From: Solibacter sp039934035
GTDB lineage: Bacteria > Acidobacteriota > Terriglobia > Bryobacterales > Bryobacteraceae
Assembly: GCA_039934035.1 (NCBI GenBank)
Contig: JBDTMZ010000104.1
Span: 1-64,000, forward strand
DNA length: 64,000 bases
Direction: 5' to 3'
Under the pieces are notes generated by a model that worked only from the letters and a program-made list of their open reading frames with translations, did not search any database and was not told the DNA's origin. Shown one piece after another: positions 24,998 through 33,354 of this stretch (positions within the stretch are counted from its first letter, which is position 1; every line of letters begins with the position of its first letter). Both the position numbers and the translations under genes were made by a program.

Positions 24998-25816
24998 ATG
25001 CGTTTTTCTTTGGGCCCGGTTCTCGTCATGCTGTCTGTGTGCGCTTTCGCGCAGACGGAGGATTCGCCGGAAGTGCTTCGCGCCAAGGCCGGCATCGAAC
25101 GTCTGCGGACACTGGTGGAGGCTGGAGTCGCACCCCGCATCCAACTGGAAAGGGCCGAAGCCGCGATTGCCGATGCGGAAGACGAAGCCCTGCTGCGGCG
25201 CACGGTCTACGGCAGCGAACTCACCGAGGCGCAGACCGACGACATGCTGGCAGCGGCCTCGCGCCGGCTGGATCGTCGCAAGGCGGCGCTGGAGGACGGG
25301 CGCAAGCTGGTGGATAGCGGAGTGGCTTCGATTCTCTCCCTGACTCCGCTGCTGGAAGAAATGGACGCCTCCCGCAAAGAGCAGGACTTGGCGGAGTCGC
25401 GGGCGAAATTCGCTCGCGAACTGGCGCAGGCTGCCCAAGCGGAAGAACTGGTGCTCAGCAAACTGAACGATTCGCCCAGGGAAGCCCAGGAATTCGCCGA
25501 CCGTTACGATGGCGATGGCGTCTTCAACATGGGCACATTCTCACGGGTGGAATCGGAATTCGAGAAGCATTTCGGCAAAGCCATGCCGGTGAGCGCCATG
25601 GGTGAGACCAACGTCCACAAGTCGCTGGGCTTCGATCACCGCGGACGCGTGGACGTCGCTATCCACCCCGACCAACCGGAAGGCCAGTGGCTGCTTGAAT
25701 ACCTGGTGGACAACCACATACCGTATTTCGCCTTCCGCCACGCAGTACCCGGAAAAGCCACCGGAGCTCACATTCATCTCGGACCGATTAGCACACGCTA
25801 TAAACTCGGCGGATAA
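24998..25816 (+). CDS. Exported coiled-coil protein with an M15-like metal-binding C-terminus
   Basis: A 272-residue protein. A signal peptide (LGPVLVMLSVCAFA) is followed by about 120 residues of alpha-helix rich in Glu, Ala, Arg and Leu, probably coiled-coil (about 30-160). The C-terminal 80 residues contain HKSLGFDHRGRVDVAI and AHIHLGP, the HXXGXXXD plus HXH pattern of the hedgehog/DD-peptidase (M15) fold. That suggests a zinc peptidase acting on peptidoglycan, with the coiled-coil as a spacer or regulator. The adjacent ddl and S41 protease genes are compatible with cell-wall work. The open frame could start at TTG 24995; ATG is preferred. Confidence 0.6.
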   Translation: MRFSLGPVLVMLSVCAFAQTEDSPEVLRAKAGIERLRTLVEAGVAPRIQLERAEAAIADAEDEALLRRTVYGSELTEAQTDDMLAAASRRLDRRKAALEDGRKLVDSGVASILSLTPLLEEMDASRKEQDLAESRAKFARELAQAAQAEELVLSKLNDSPREAQEFADRYDGDGVFNMGTFSRVESEFEKHFGKAMPVSAMGETNVHKSLGFDHRGRVDVAIHPDQPEGQWLLEYLVDNHIPYFAFRHAVPGKATGAHIHLGPISTRYKLGG

Positions 25817-25826
25817 TGTAAGCTTC

Positions 25827-26357
25827 ATGACTGATCCAAAACTACGGGTGCTGATCTCCGCCGAGCAGATCCAGACCCGCATCAAGGAACTAGGCGAGAA
25901 GATCTCCGCGGATTACCCGAGCGGCAATCTGCACATGATCTGCATCCTGAAAGGCGCCGTCTTTTTCATGACGGACCTGGCGCGCGCCATGAAACGCGAT
26001 GTCCAGTTAGATTTCATGGGCATCTCCACCTATGGCAAGGGGAAGACCAGTTCGGGCGAAGTCAGGGTCACCAAAGACCTAGATATTTCGCTGGAAGGCG
26101 CGGATGTCCTGATCGTCGAAGACATCGTGGATAGCGGCGTCACCCTGAACTACCTGATGCACCTGTTGGATCAGCGCAAGCCGCATTCGATTCGCATTGC
26201 CGCCCTCATGGACAAGCCGGAGCGCCGCCTCCGTCCGGTGCATGTGAGCTATGTCGGCTTCCAGATTCCCGACGAGTTCGTGGTGGGCTACGGGCTCGAT
26301 TACGCGGAAAAGTATCGCAATTTGGACGACATTTGCGTGCTGGATCCGGAGGCGTAG
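25827..26357 (+). CDS. hpt: Hypoxanthine phosphoribosyltransferase
   Basis: A 176-residue type I phosphoribosyltransferase. The PRPP-binding motif VLIVEDIVDSGVTLNYL is clear, as are the pyrophosphate loop region CILKGAVFFMTDLAR and the purine-specificity segment near the C-terminus (VGYGLDYAEKYRNL). It salvages hypoxanthine and guanine. It follows the M15-like gene by 10 bp. Codons upstream of 25827 overlap that gene in another frame and are not part of the protein. Confidence 0.95.
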   Translation: MTDPKLRVLISAEQIQTRIKELGEKISADYPSGNLHMICILKGAVFFMTDLARAMKRDVQLDFMGISTYGKGKTSSGEVRVTKDLDISLEGADVLIVEDIVDSGVTLNYLMHLLDQRKPHSIRIAALMDKPERRLRPVHVSYVGFQIPDEFVVGYGLDYAEKYRNLDDICVLDPEA

Positions 26358-26384
26358 GATGGCGTCCGGCAGCGTGCGCCGCGC

Positions 26385-27272
26385 ATGTTGACCGCGTTCT
26401 TCGTGGCGGCGCGCATCGTCTCCAACCCCATCTCCAATGCGCTGCAGAAGCGCTTGGCGCAGCGGCAGGCGAACCCCATTTTCATCATCGCGGTGACCCA
26501 CGCGCTACTCACCCTGGCGGTGCTGCCCGTGGCATGGGGCAGTGGCGCTACCCGGCTGGGCGGCGCGTTCTGGTGGAACATCGCGCTGTGCGCGACGCTG
26601 GCGGTGGCCAGCAACGTCCTGCTGGTGTTCGCGCTGCGCACGTCAGACCTTTCGGTGCTGGGTCCGCTGAATGCGTACAAGAGCGTGGTCAGTCTCGCGC
26701 TGGGCATTTTCCTGATCGGGGAATTGCCGGCGCCGATGGGACTGGCCGGAGTGCTGCTGATTGTGGCGGGCAGTTACTTCGTGGTGGATCGCGATGCGCG
26801 GCAATCGCGGCAGCTTGCCGTGGCGCAGTTCTTCGGCGAGCGCGGCGTGCAATTGCGCCTGGCGGCCCTGTGCCTCTCGGCGACGGAGGCGGTCTTCCTG
26901 AAGAAAGCCATTCTGGCGGCGGACCCGGTGAAGGCATTCGTATTCTGGTCCATCCTCGGACTGCCGGTGGCGGCGATGGCGGTGGCGATGGCGCAGCGGC
27001 ACACTCTGGCGGAAGAGGTCGCGCTGCTGCGGAGCAACTGGCGGACGTACCTGTTCCTTGGAGCGGCCACCGGGACCATGCAACTGACCACCCTGCTGGC
27101 ATTCGGCAAAATGCAGGTGGGCTATTCGCTGGCGCTGTTCCAACTATCGACGCTGATCGGCGTATTCCTGGGGTATCGCTACTTCCAGGAAGGGCAGATC
27201 GGCAAACGGCTGATCGGCGCGGCGATCATGTCGGCCGGCGCCACGCTGATTGTGCTGCAGGGGCGACGCTAG
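26385..27272 (+). CDS. DMT/EamA-superfamily transporter
   Basis: A 295-residue protein with about ten hydrophobic helices in two related halves, the layout of EamA-type drug/metabolite transporters. The first half has LGPLNAYKSVVSLALGIFL, and the second LFQLSTLIGVFLGYRYFQEG, corresponding to the conserved late helices in each repeat. The substrate cannot be told from sequence. It starts 27 bp after hpt and is probably in the same operon. Confidence 0.82.
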   Translation: MLTAFFVAARIVSNPISNALQKRLAQRQANPIFIIAVTHALLTLAVLPVAWGSGATRLGGAFWWNIALCATLAVASNVLLVFALRTSDLSVLGPLNAYKSVVSLALGIFLIGELPAPMGLAGVLLIVAGSYFVVDRDARQSRQLAVAQFFGERGVQLRLAALCLSATEAVFLKKAILAADPVKAFVFWSILGLPVAAMAVAMAQRHTLAEEVALLRSNWRTYLFLGAATGTMQLTTLLAFGKMQVGYSLALFQLSTLIGVFLGYRYFQEGQIGKRLIGAAIMSAGATLIVLQGRR

Positions 27273-27346
27273 AAGGCGCCTTTCTAAAGGCGAAGGTGGG
27301 ACGGAGGATTGTCTTTCGTCGTCCGTCCTCTTTGCTTCGAAGCGCG

Positions 27347-27374
27347 AACAGGCCACGCAAAACGATGGCCTGTT
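27347..27374. repeat. Dispersed palindromic element, copy 2
   Basis: AACAGGCC (27347-27354) pairs with GGCCTGTT (27367-27374) around a 12-base loop ACGCAAAACGAT. The loop ends and length match copy 1 at 11873-11900. The sixth stem base pair differs on both arms (G-C here, A-T there), so pairing is kept. CCACC follows in both copies. Confidence 0.65.
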
Positions 27375-27431
27375 CCACCACACAGCATGGGAAACCCGCA
27401 TCAAACAATATCGAGAACTCCTGCGCGTTAA

Positions 27432-27460
27432 TTGTCGGGAGCCCTATCCTACGTACAATG
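27432..27460 (+). promoter_or_regulatory. Sigma-70-like promoter for the arginase-ddl genes
   Basis: TTGTCG (27432-27437), a 17-base spacer and TACAAT (27455-27460) match the sigma-70 pattern well. The ATG of the arginase gene is at 27468, only 7 bases after the -10 box, so the transcript would start at or next to the start codon. The GAAAGGG between them could still act as a ribosome-binding site if a further promoter lies upstream. Confidence 0.55.
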
Positions 27461-27467
27461 GAAAGGG

Positions 27468-28382
27468 ATGCCACGCACGCACATCGCCATCATCGGCGCA
27501 CCGCTCGATCTCGGGCAGGATCGCCGCGGTGTCGATATGGGACCTTCCGCCGTGCGGGTGGCCAATCTGCATGCGCGCATCGCCTCGCTCGGTTATGAGG
27601 TGGAGGACTGGGGCAACATCCCCGTCGAGCAGAAGGAGGCGTCGCCGGAAGGGGATCCCCTCGCCAAATACCTGGAACAGATCGCGTTCGCCTGCGAGAA
27701 ACTCGCGGGACGGGTCCAGGAGGCGCTCGAGCGCGGCCTGATGCCTCTGGTGTTGGGCGGCGACCATTCGGTGGCCATCGGCACGGTCAGCGGCGTTTCC
27801 AGCCACTGCCGCGCCAGCCGGCAACAGGCCGGACTCATCTGGCTCGACGCCCATGCCGACATGAACACCCCCGAAAGCAGTCCCAGCGGGAATGTCCACG
27901 GCATGCCGCTGGCGTGCATCCTGGGCCACGGCCCGGAGCGCCTCGTAAACCTGTTGAACCACCATCCGAAGATCGACCCACGCAAGGCCGTGATCGTCGG
28001 CCTGCGCGATGTGGATGCCGCCGAAAAGCCCGTAGTGCGCGAGAGCGGCATTCGCGCTTTCACCATGCGCGATATCGACGAGCGGGGACTGCGCGCCGTG
28101 ATGAACGAAGCCATCGCCATCGCCAGCAACGGCACCGCCGGACTGCACCTTTCGCTCGATATGGATTTTTGCGATCCCGCGGAAGCTCCGGGAGTCGGCA
28201 CCCCGGTGCGCGGCGGCGTGACCTACCGCGAAGCGCATTTGGCACTGGAAATGATCTGTGATTCGCGGCGCATGATTTCGATGGAAGTCGTGGAGGTGAA
28301 TCCGGTGATCGACGAACGCAACCGCACCGCCGATTTCGCTGTCGAACTGATCATGTCCGGCTTGGGAAAACGCATTCTATGA
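27468..28382 (+). CDS. rocF: Arginase
   Basis: A 304-residue ureohydrolase. The dimanganese site is complete: GGDHSVAIG, then WLDAHADMNTPESSPSGNVHGM, then the segment SLDMDFCDPAEAPGVGTP; the C-terminal segment has SMEVVEVNP. The SPSGNVHGMP segment is typical of arginase rather than agmatinase. It hydrolyses arginine to ornithine and urea. The last four bases overlap the ATG of ddl. The ATG at 27468 fits the family N-terminus (IAIIGAPLDLGQDRRGVDMG). In-frame codons upstream lie in the promoter. Confidence 0.92.
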   Translation: MPRTHIAIIGAPLDLGQDRRGVDMGPSAVRVANLHARIASLGYEVEDWGNIPVEQKEASPEGDPLAKYLEQIAFACEKLAGRVQEALERGLMPLVLGGDHSVAIGTVSGVSSHCRASRQQAGLIWLDAHADMNTPESSPSGNVHGMPLACILGHGPERLVNLLNHHPKIDPRKAVIVGLRDVDAAEKPVVRESGIRAFTMRDIDERGLRAVMNEAIAIASNGTAGLHLSLDMDFCDPAEAPGVGTPVRGGVTYREAHLALEMICDSRRMISMEVVEVNPVIDERNRTADFAVELIMSGLGKRIL

Positions 28383-29356
28383 AAACACGAGTAGCCGTGA
28401 TTTACGGCGGGCGCACCGGCGAGCACGAGGTATCCGTGCGGTCGGCCAAAGCCATTCTGGCAGGCATCAACCGGGAAAAGTACGAGACGACAGAATATTT
28501 CATCGACAAGCAGGGCAAGTGGAGCCCGGCGCCCATCCGGCCTGAACCGGGAGCGCACCCGGAGATCGACGTAGTCTTCCCCGTGCTGCACGGGACCTTC
28601 GGCGAGGACGGCACGATGCAGGGACTGCTGGAACTGGCCGACCTGCCGTACGTGGGCGCGGGCGTGATGGCGTCCGCCCTCTCCATGGACAAGGAGATGA
28701 TGAAGCGTGTCTGCAAGGAACGGATGTTGCCGGTGGTCGAATATGTGACGCTTTATCGCCACAGCCAGTGCATCATGGACGCTTGCAAGAAGCTGCCCTT
28801 TCCCATGTTCGTAAAGCCGGCGAATCTCGGGTCGTCGGTGGGCATTTCCAAAGCGCGCGATGAGCAGGAATTGCAGGCGGCGTTCGAGCTCGCCAGGCAG
28901 TACGACCGCAAGGTGATCGTGGAGCGGGCCGTGGTGGGGCGCGAGTTGGAGTGCTCCGTTTTGGGTAATCAGGACCCGATCGCTTCCCTGCCCTGCGAAA
29001 TTCTCCCTTCGCGCGATTTCTACGATTACGAGGACAAGTACCTGCTCGACCAAGCCCGCACCCAGGTGCCCGCCGATCTGCCGGAGGCGGATTCGGAAGA
29101 AATACGCCGCCTCGCGGTGGAGTGCTATCGCGCGGTGGAATGCGAAGGCATGGCGCGCGTGGATTTCTTCCTGGAGAGCGAGACCAATCGCTTCTACATC
29201 AACGAAATCAATACCATCCCGGGCTTCACTTCGATCAGCATGTACCCCAAAATGTGGGAGCACAGCGGCATCGCGTTCGCCGACCTGCTGGACCGCTTGA
29301 TCGCCCTTGCGCTGGATCGCCACCAGGAGAAGAAGGCGACGCGCTTTGCGCGCTAG
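28379..29356 (+). CDS. ddl: D-alanine--D-alanine ligase
   Basis: A 325-residue ATP-grasp enzyme translationally coupled to the arginase gene by ATGA. The start VAVIYGGRTGEHEVSV is the family signature (GG.S.EHEVS), HGTFGEDGTMQGLLEL follows, and the ATP-grasp and metal-binding part ends with FYINEINTIPGFTSISMYPKMW. It makes the D-Ala-D-Ala dipeptide for peptidoglycan. Its place beside an S41 protease and an M15-like protein makes a loose cell-wall group. Confidence 0.94.
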   Translation: MKTRVAVIYGGRTGEHEVSVRSAKAILAGINREKYETTEYFIDKQGKWSPAPIRPEPGAHPEIDVVFPVLHGTFGEDGTMQGLLELADLPYVGAGVMASALSMDKEMMKRVCKERMLPVVEYVTLYRHSQCIMDACKKLPFPMFVKPANLGSSVGISKARDEQELQAAFELARQYDRKVIVERAVVGRELECSVLGNQDPIASLPCEILPSRDFYDYEDKYLLDQARTQVPADLPEADSEEIRRLAVECYRAVECEGMARVDFFLESETNRFYINEINTIPGFTSISMYPKMWEHSGIAFADLLDRLIALALDRHQEKKATRFAR

Positions 29357-29402
29357 CAGCCCCGGGCTCGCGGTATACACTAGGAGCATCGGATCCCGCT
29401 TC

Positions 29403-30905
29403 ATGTCCCAGCGCGTCACCGCATTGCTCTATTCAATCGTGCTCTGTGCAACCGTGCCTGGATCCACCGTCCTGCTGCGCGCGCAGGAGAGCACGGCGGA
29501 CGATGTCGATAAACAGGTACGCAGCATCATCGGCGCCTATGCGATGGCGGCGGCGAACGCGGCGGACCCGGTCAGTTCCGAGCAGGCGCTTTACAGCGGT
29601 GCGATTCCCGGCATGCTGCGGAAGTTGGATCCGCACTCCGTCTTCTTCGACCCGGACCAGTTCGAACAGCTCAAACGGATGGAGACCTCCACGTCGAAGG
29701 GGTTCGGCAGCGTGGTGTCGATCTTGCCGGGGCGTGTGATCGTACTGCAGACCCTTCCCGGCACACCTTCGCAGAAATCGGGACTGTCGCCGGGAGACGA
29801 GATCCTGGGCATCAACGGCTACATCATCGGGCAGTTGGATACCGAGCAGTTGCCGCAACTGCTGGAGCAGTCCCGGCAGCGCCAGGCGCGGCTGGATGTG
29901 CGGCGTCCGGGGATTCCCAGCCTGCTGCACTTCACGATGACACCGGAGGAGATGCAGTCGCCGAGCGTGGACCGCACCTTCTTTGTCGGGCCGGGCATCG
30001 GGTACATCCGGGTCACGAGTTTCGACGAAAAGACCGCGCAGCAGATCAAAGCGGCCATCGAAAAGCTGGGGGGCGACCGCTTGGCCGGGTTGGTCATGGA
30101 TTTGCGCAATAATCCCGGAGGCGTGCTGACGGCGGCCGTCGAAACCTGCGCGTTGTTTTTGCGCCCGGGGATGAAGATTGTCACCGTACGCGGCCGGCAC
30201 GTTCCCGAAACCACGGAAAAGGTGCCCGATCACGCGACGCCCTACGGCTTCAAACTGGCGATTCTCGTGAACGAAAAATCGGCCAGTGCCTCGGAAATCG
30301 TTTCGGGCGCGATGCAGGATCACGACCGGGGGACCATACTCGGCGTGTCCACCTTCGGCAAGGGGTTGGTACAGAGCGTCTTCCCGCTGACCCAGAATAC
30401 CGGACTCGCGCTGACCACGGCCCTCTACTATACGCCCAGCGGGCGCTCCATCCAGAAGCCGCTGGACGCGGCGCGTTTCGGGCTGGCGGCCACTACGGCG
30501 CACCCCAATAAGGAAAGCGAGTTCCACACGGACAAGGGGCGGTTAGTGACGGGCGGCGGCGGAATCCAGCCCGATCTCGTGGTTTATCCCTCGAATACCA
30601 ACCGCCTGCGCGATGTGCTGGATGGCAGTGGTTCCTTCACCAATTTCGCCACCCAATATCTACGGGAACACAAGGTGGATACGGAATTCGAGGTGGCGCC
30701 CGCAATGCTGGACGAGTTTCGCGTGTTTCTCTCGGACCGGCAGATTCGACCCGGGTTTGCGGAATGGCTGGCTGAACGGGAGTTCGTGTCCAACCGGCTG
30801 AAAACAGAAATCTTTAACCAAGCCTTCGGGGTCGAAAAAGGCGATGAAGTGGAAGCTCAGCGCGACCCTGTGATCCTCAAAGCGCTCGAGGTCCTCGCGG
30901 GCTAG
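29403..30905 (+). CDS. S41 carboxy-terminal processing protease
   Basis: A 500-residue exported protease. A signal peptide (ALLYSIVLCATVPGSTVLL) leads into an N-terminal helical region with LDPHSVFFDPDQF, then a PDZ domain (about 100-180, GFGSVVSILPGRVIVLQTL, SGLSPGDEILGING), then the S41 core: LRNNPGGVL, the nucleophile in SASASEIVSGAMQDHDR and the lysine in STFGKGLVQSV. The C-terminal about 130 residues are a helical tail. Family members trim proteins at the C-terminus in the periplasm. The ATG at 29403 starts the signal peptide. Confidence 0.9.
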   Translation: MSQRVTALLYSIVLCATVPGSTVLLRAQESTADDVDKQVRSIIGAYAMAAANAADPVSSEQALYSGAIPGMLRKLDPHSVFFDPDQFEQLKRMETSTSKGFGSVVSILPGRVIVLQTLPGTPSQKSGLSPGDEILGINGYIIGQLDTEQLPQLLEQSRQRQARLDVRRPGIPSLLHFTMTPEEMQSPSVDRTFFVGPGIGYIRVTSFDEKTAQQIKAAIEKLGGDRLAGLVMDLRNNPGGVLTAAVETCALFLRPGMKIVTVRGRHVPETTEKVPDHATPYGFKLAILVNEKSASASEIVSGAMQDHDRGTILGVSTFGKGLVQSVFPLTQNTGLALTTALYYTPSGRSIQKPLDAARFGLAATTAHPNKESEFHTDKGRLVTGGGGIQPDLVVYPSNTNRLRDVLDGSGSFTNFATQYLREHKVDTEFEVAPAMLDEFRVFLSDRQIRPGFAEWLAEREFVSNRLKTEIFNQAFGVEKGDEVEAQRDPVILKALEVLAG

Positions 30906-31016
30906 GCGCCCAGCGCAATCCCTGCCCTAAAGTTCTGCGCCGTCCGGCCGATAGGAATTACAGCGAGGACACAGCGTGAAACGCAATCATTTTGACGAAA
31001 GCCCTAGGAATGGGCC

Positions 31017-31355
31017 GTGCCTCACATAAAGAGGAACAAGCTTCGATACCACCCACCGCTGGAGGATTTCTGTGAGGTGCGATTCTCCCCGTTTGGCCTG
31101 TCTGCGCCCAGATATGGCTTGATTCACGATCAATCGCACGGCGGCTGCAGCATTATGTGTGTCACGGAAGCGGAGCTGAAGCAGGGGGATCTGGTCCTGC
31201 TGAAGTTGGGCACGCTGCATCCCATGCAGGCTCGCATCGTCTATCTGCTGCCGGTTGCGGCGGATGTACGGCTGATCGGCTGCGAGTTCCTGGAGGAGAG
31301 GGAGCAGTTCCTGAGCGAGGCGGCGGAGCCAGTCCAATGCGGAGCGGCACAATGA
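31017..31355 (+). CDS. Small PilZ-domain protein (first of a pair)
   Basis: A 112-residue protein. KRNKLRY gives the RXXXR element at the start and DQSHGGC gives the (D/N)XSXXG element, the two c-di-GMP-contacting motifs of PilZ. The rest is the six-strand barrel. It probably binds c-di-GMP and has no other domain. Its last bases overlap the start of a second PilZ gene (ATGA). Confidence 0.75.
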   Translation: MPHIKRNKLRYHPPLEDFCEVRFSPFGLSAPRYGLIHDQSHGGCSIMCVTEAELKQGDLVLLKLGTLHPMQARIVYLLPVAADVRLIGCEFLEEREQFLSEAAEPVQCGAAQ

Positions 31356-31633
31356 CCGATCAACGACGTCACCTGCGCTACAGTGTGGAAACTACGCATC
31401 TGGCGCACGCGCGCTTTCAAGGGGTGCCGAAGCCACAGCAGCGCCCGGTGCTGATTGCCAACCTCAGTTACTCCGGCTGCAGCCTGATCGCGATTGCGCA
31501 GCCGGACGAGGTGGCGGAAGGCGACACCGTCGTGGTGCAGTTCGGGCAGGACGATTTCTGCGAGGTAGAGATCGTACGGATTGAGCCTTTAACTTCGAGG
31601 TCACTGCGCCTGGCGTGCCGGTTCATGGATTGA
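31352..31633 (+). CDS. Small PilZ-domain protein (second of a pair)
   Basis: A 93-residue protein with RRHLRYSV (RXXXR) at the very start and NLSYSGC ((D/N)XSXXG) in the middle, the full c-di-GMP motif pair of PilZ. The ATG at 31352 overlaps the stop of the preceding PilZ gene, so the two are translationally coupled and probably made together. They may form a heterodimer or respond to c-di-GMP together. The longer open frame upstream is in the shadow of the first gene. Confidence 0.75.
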   Translation: MTDQRRHLRYSVETTHLAHARFQGVPKPQQRPVLIANLSYSGCSLIAIAQPDEVAEGDTVVVQFGQDDFCEVEIVRIEPLTSRSLRLACRFMD

Positions 31634-31707
31634 GCTACGGGGCCGAACGGGCAGTTCGTCGCCCCGCTTCGCGCTCCGCCAAGACACTAGGCCCGTGATC
31701 CTTACCG

Positions 31708-32167
31708 CTATCGCAGCGGCGTCAGATTGTAGATCGCCGCCAGCGCGTTGAGGTCGCTGCGCAACAAATCCCATTCGCGCTGCACCTTGTCGGTGAAGCG
31801 CATCTCCGTCATAATCCGGTTGACATCGGAACCCGCGGCCAGCACTTTGTCCACTTGATCGCGGACCTTGGGATCGTTCTTGTCCTTGCTTATCGTCGAA
31901 GACATCGTGCAACTTCTTGGCGGAGTCGTGCAGGTCGTCCGCACGGTGCTTCGCCCGGTCCTCGAGTTTGGTGCCGTCGACCAAGCTGTGTTCCACAGCG
32001 TTGTCGAAATCTTTCTTGAAGTCTTCCGTACGGTCTGAAAGTTTTCGCACAATCGTGCGGGCATCGGTAATGGTGGTCGCCGCGTCGCGGTTGGCGTCTT
32101 GTGCGAACACCGGCGTCGCGGCGGCAGCCAGTAACAGCCCGGCCATACTCAGGAGCGTATATTTCAT
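31708..32167 (-). pseudogene. Small secreted helical protein broken by a single-base insertion
   Basis: Starting at 32167 behind GGGAGG, the frame gives a signal peptide (YTLLSMAGLLLAAAATPVFAQ) and a Lys/Asp-rich helical segment ending ...LHDVFDD. From there the sensible sequence continues one frame over: SKDKNDPKVRDQVDKVLAAG to the stop at 31708. An extra A in minus-strand GATAAGC (around 31890-31891) accounts for the break; without it a protein of about 152 residues results. It is either a real frameshift or a base-calling error. No named family is recognised. Confidence 0.65.
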
Positions 32168-32275
32168 GGGTTGCCTCCCATTCAACCCTTGCACCCGCCA
32201 TTCCCTTGTCTCGCCCCAAACATTCAGGCGGACAGGCCCTAATGCCCGTCCACCCGTTTGTATGCTGCTCAACAG

Positions 32276-33334
32276 TTATTCGGCTTTGAGCGACGCCATG
32301 TCGATGCTGAAGCGGTATTTCACATCGTTCTTGAGCATCCGCTCATAGGCTTCGTTCGACTTCTGTATGGGAATCACTTCCACATCCGCCGTGATATTGT
32401 GCGCGCCGCAGAAATCAAGCATTTCCTGCGTCTCGGCCAGCCCGCCGATGAGCGAGCCGGAAAGGCTGCGGCGTCCGAAAATAAGGTTGAATGAGGCCAC
32501 GGGCAGTGGTTTCGGCGGTGCGCCCACCAGCGTCAGATTGCCGTCCATCGCCAGCAGTTGGATGTACTCGTTGATGTCATGCTGGGCGGCAACGCAATCC
32601 AGGATGAAATCGAAGCTGCCCGTCTGTTTCGCCATCTGATTGGCGTCGCGCGAAATAATCACTTCGTCCGCGCCCAGGCGCAGAGCGTCCTCCTGCTTGC
32701 CCGGCGACGTAGTGAATACGGCGACATGAGCGCCCAGGGCGTGCGCGAGTTTAACGCCCATGTGACCCAGTCCGCCGAGACCGACAATGCCCGCCTTCTT
32801 TCCCTTGCCCACGCCCCAGTGCCGCAGCGGCGAGTAGGTGGTGATGCCCGCGCACAACAGCGGCGCCGCTGCCGCCAGGTCGAGATTCCCAGGCACGCGC
32901 AGCACGAAGTGCTCATCCACCACGATGCTCTCCGAGTAGCCGCCATAGGTCGCGCGGCCGGTATGCGGATCGGGGGAGTTAAACGTCATCACCATGTTGG
33001 AGCAGAAATTCTCCATACCGGCCTTGCACTGCGGACAGGTGCGATCGGAATCCACCAGGCACCCCACCGCCGCGATGTCGCCGGCTTTGAACTTCTTCAC
33101 CGCCGGGCCGACGCGAGTCACCCGCCCGACAATCTCGTGTCCGGGAACGATTGGGTACATCGTAGGCGAGTTGTCTTCCCACTCATTGCGGACCGCGTGA
33201 AGGTCAGAGTGGCAGATGCCGCAGAAAAGAATTTCGATCTGTACATCGTGTTCACCCGGTTCGCGGCGGGGAATCGTAGTGCCGGCAAGCGGCGATGCCG
33301 CACTGGCAGCGGCGTAGGCTTTGGCTTGATACAT
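32276..33334 (-). CDS. Zinc-dependent NAD(P) alcohol dehydrogenase (YahK/CAD-like)
   Basis: A 352-residue medium-chain dehydrogenase. The catalytic zinc ligands are CGICHSDLH and GHEIVGRV, the structural zinc motif is CPQCKAGMENFC, and the nucleotide-binding loop is GLGGLGHMG. This combination is typical of the cinnamyl-alcohol/YahK aldehyde reductase branch, usually NADPH-dependent. The start behind AAAGGAG removes a long upstream open frame that overlaps the aldo-keto reductase gene. It lies 20 bp after that gene and is co-directional, so the two probably form an aldehyde-reducing operon. Confidence 0.9.
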   Translation of the reverse strand: MYQAKAYAAASAASPLAGTTIPRREPGEHDVQIEILFCGICHSDLHAVRNEWEDNSPTMYPIVPGHEIVGRVTRVGPAVKKFKAGDIAAVGCLVDSDRTCPQCKAGMENFCSNMVMTFNSPDPHTGRATYGGYSESIVVDEHFVLRVPGNLDLAAAAPLLCAGITTYSPLRHWGVGKGKKAGIVGLGGLGHMGVKLAHALGAHVAVFTTSPGKQEDALRLGADEVIISRDANQMAKQTGSFDFILDCVAAQHDINEYIQLLAMDGNLTLVGAPPKPLPVASFNLIFGRRSLSGSLIGGLAETQEMLDFCGAHNITADVEVIPIQKSNEAYERMLKNDVKYRFSIDMASLKAE

Positions 33335-33354
33335 GGGTCTATTGCTCCTTTGGG

